A program made the position numbers and the translations under genes. Below, piece after piece: positions 31,903-32,769 of a DNA stretch of 32,769 bases. The stretch's first letter is position 1. The number at the start of each line of letters is the position of its first letter. The stretch is from Yoonia sp. (lineage in GTDB: Bacteria; Pseudomonadota; Alphaproteobacteria; Rhodobacterales; Rhodobacteraceae): assembly GCF_014859355.1 (NCBI RefSeq), contig NZ_JACUUJ010000029.1:1-32769 (forward strand). The letters run 5' to 3'. The notes beneath the pieces are model-generated. The model did no database searches. It saw nothing but the letters and a program-made list of their open reading frames with translations, and was not told the origin of the DNA.

Positions 31903-32769
31903 TCAGGATGCGGGCGACGGCGCGGCAGCAATCCGCGTTCCGGCGCGCCCGTCCAATAGCGCGAAGGCATCTTCCAGCTTGCCAATGGCTGCAAACCTGC
32001 CGGGTTTGCTGCGGGCAAAACGCGCAGCAGCGGCAACCTTTGGCCGCATTGACCCATCCGGCAAATCCAGACTTTGGGCGTCGTCAGGCGTCAGCGTTGG
32101 GATCAACGTGGCATCCTTGGTCCCAAAATCATGCAACACACCCGCCACATCGGTCAACAAAAGCAACGCATCAGCCCCCAGCATTTGCGCCAGCAATGCA
32201 CTGGCCGCGTCTTTGTCGATCACCGCCTCGACGCCCGTGATGCTGCCGTCTGACCGGGCTATCACCGGGATACCGCCCCCACCGGCACACACCACGATGG
32301 TACCATGCAGCAAAAGCTGGCGGATCACCTTCAGATCGGGGATATCCTGCGGGGCGGGCGAAGGCACCACCCGTCGCCAATGCGCCCCGTCCTGCGCGAT
32401 ATGCCAGCCGTAGCGATCGGCCATTTGTGCTGCCTTGTCCTTGTCATAGACCGGTCCGATAAATTTTGTCGGGGCCTGAAACGCCGGGTCATCAGGGTCA
32501 ACGCGCACCTGCGTCAGCAGCGTGGCAACGGTGCGTGTATGCTCCAGCGCGTTTTCCAGCTCTTGTTCGATCAGATAGCCGATCATGCCTTCGGTTTCCG
32601 CGCCCATGACATCCAGCGGAAAAACCTCGTCAGGTTGATAAGCCAGTCCCTGCAAGGCCAACAGCCCCACCTGCGGGCCGTTGCCATGTGTGATCACCAG
32701 ATCATGCCCTGCACCTGCGATTTCCGCCAGTGAAGCCGCCGCAACGCGCGCATTGTCGCGCTGGTTTTC
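31903..32769 (-). CDS. arcC: Carbamate kinase (5' end beyond the window)
   Basis: The visible 288 residues cover nearly all of a carbamate kinase (about 310 residues); the frame is open to the window edge, so roughly 20 N-terminal residues are missing. VITHGNGPQVG is the substrate-binding start, FPLDVMGAETEGMIGY and VVCAGGGGIPV are signature segments, and GVEAVIDKDAASALLA and LLLTDVAGV complete the amino-acid-kinase fold. It makes ATP from carbamoyl phosphate and ADP, the last step of the arginine deiminase pathway, useful under oxygen limitation. This fits the neighbouring Crp/Fnr-type gene. Other arc genes would lie outside the window. Confidence 0.93.
   Translation of the reverse strand, partial: ENQRDNARVAAASLAEIAGAGHDLVITHGNGPQVGLLALQGLAYQPDEVFPLDVMGAETEGMIGYLIEQELENALEHTRTVATLLTQVRVDPDDPAFQAPTKFIGPVYDKDKAAQMADRYGWHIAQDGAHWRRVVPSPAPQDIPDLKVIRQLLLHGTIVVCAGGGGIPVIARSDGSITGVEAVIDKDAASALLAQMLGADALLLLTDVAGVLHDFGTKDATLIPTLTPDDAQSLDLPDGSMRPKVAAAARFARSKPGRFAAIGKLEDAFALLDGRAGTRIAAAPSPAS

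Overview
The window looks like a chromosomal segment of a GC-rich alphaproteobacterium, most likely a marine Rhodobacteraceae (Roseobacter-group) strain. This is judged from protein character, codon use and gene content: a CUT2 sugar ABC cassette, a fused MrpAB antiporter subunit, a TRAP transporter, and a Crp/Fnr regulator beside carbamate kinase. I see no rRNA, tRNA, CRISPR array, insertion sequence or phage gene. The genus cannot be fixed from the sequence alone.

Layout. (1) 103-4344, minus strand: four genes joined by 4-bp stop/start overlaps. They encode a spermidine-synthase-like protein, a zinc-ribbon methyltransferase, a stand-alone Hen1-type RNA 3'-end methyltransferase and a HelD/UvrD-type helicase, followed by a possible tiny membrane peptide. 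(2) 4467-9824, minus: a CUT2 sugar/polyol ABC transporter (binding protein, two different permeases, double ATPase) with an SDR dehydrogenase embedded. (3) 10033-21071, plus, divergent from (2): an unusual cytoplasmic regulator (winged helix fused to an ABC solute-binding-protein domain), a second SDR, an M24-fold enzyme with an altered metal site, and an acetoin/pyruvate-dehydrogenase-like complex (E1 alpha, E1 beta, E2 split over two genes, E3) with an aldehyde dehydrogenase inserted. (4) 21551-27450, plus: a complete mrpA(B)CDEFG cation/proton antiporter operon. (5) 27468-29545, minus: TRAP transporter membrane subunits without a binding protein. (6) 29893-32769: a cold-shock-like protein, a dodecin and a phasin-like protein (minus), a Crp/Fnr regulator (plus), and a carbamate kinase cut by the window edge (minus).

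Regions 2 and 3 probably form one catabolic locus controlled from the 208-bp divergent region, which carries two matching palindromes 21 bp apart around a TATAAT box. My reading is that the transporter imports a sugar, polyol or related small molecule and the SDRs oxidise its hydroxyl groups. The thiamine-diphosphate complex then cleaves a keto intermediate to an acyl-CoA, and the aldehyde dehydrogenase removes an aldehyde product. The substrate is unknown. The HTH-SBP regulator and the split E2 (lipoyl domains on one protein, acyltransferase on another) are the most novel elements of the window. The Hen1-HelD-methyltransferase operon is the second candidate for an undescribed system.
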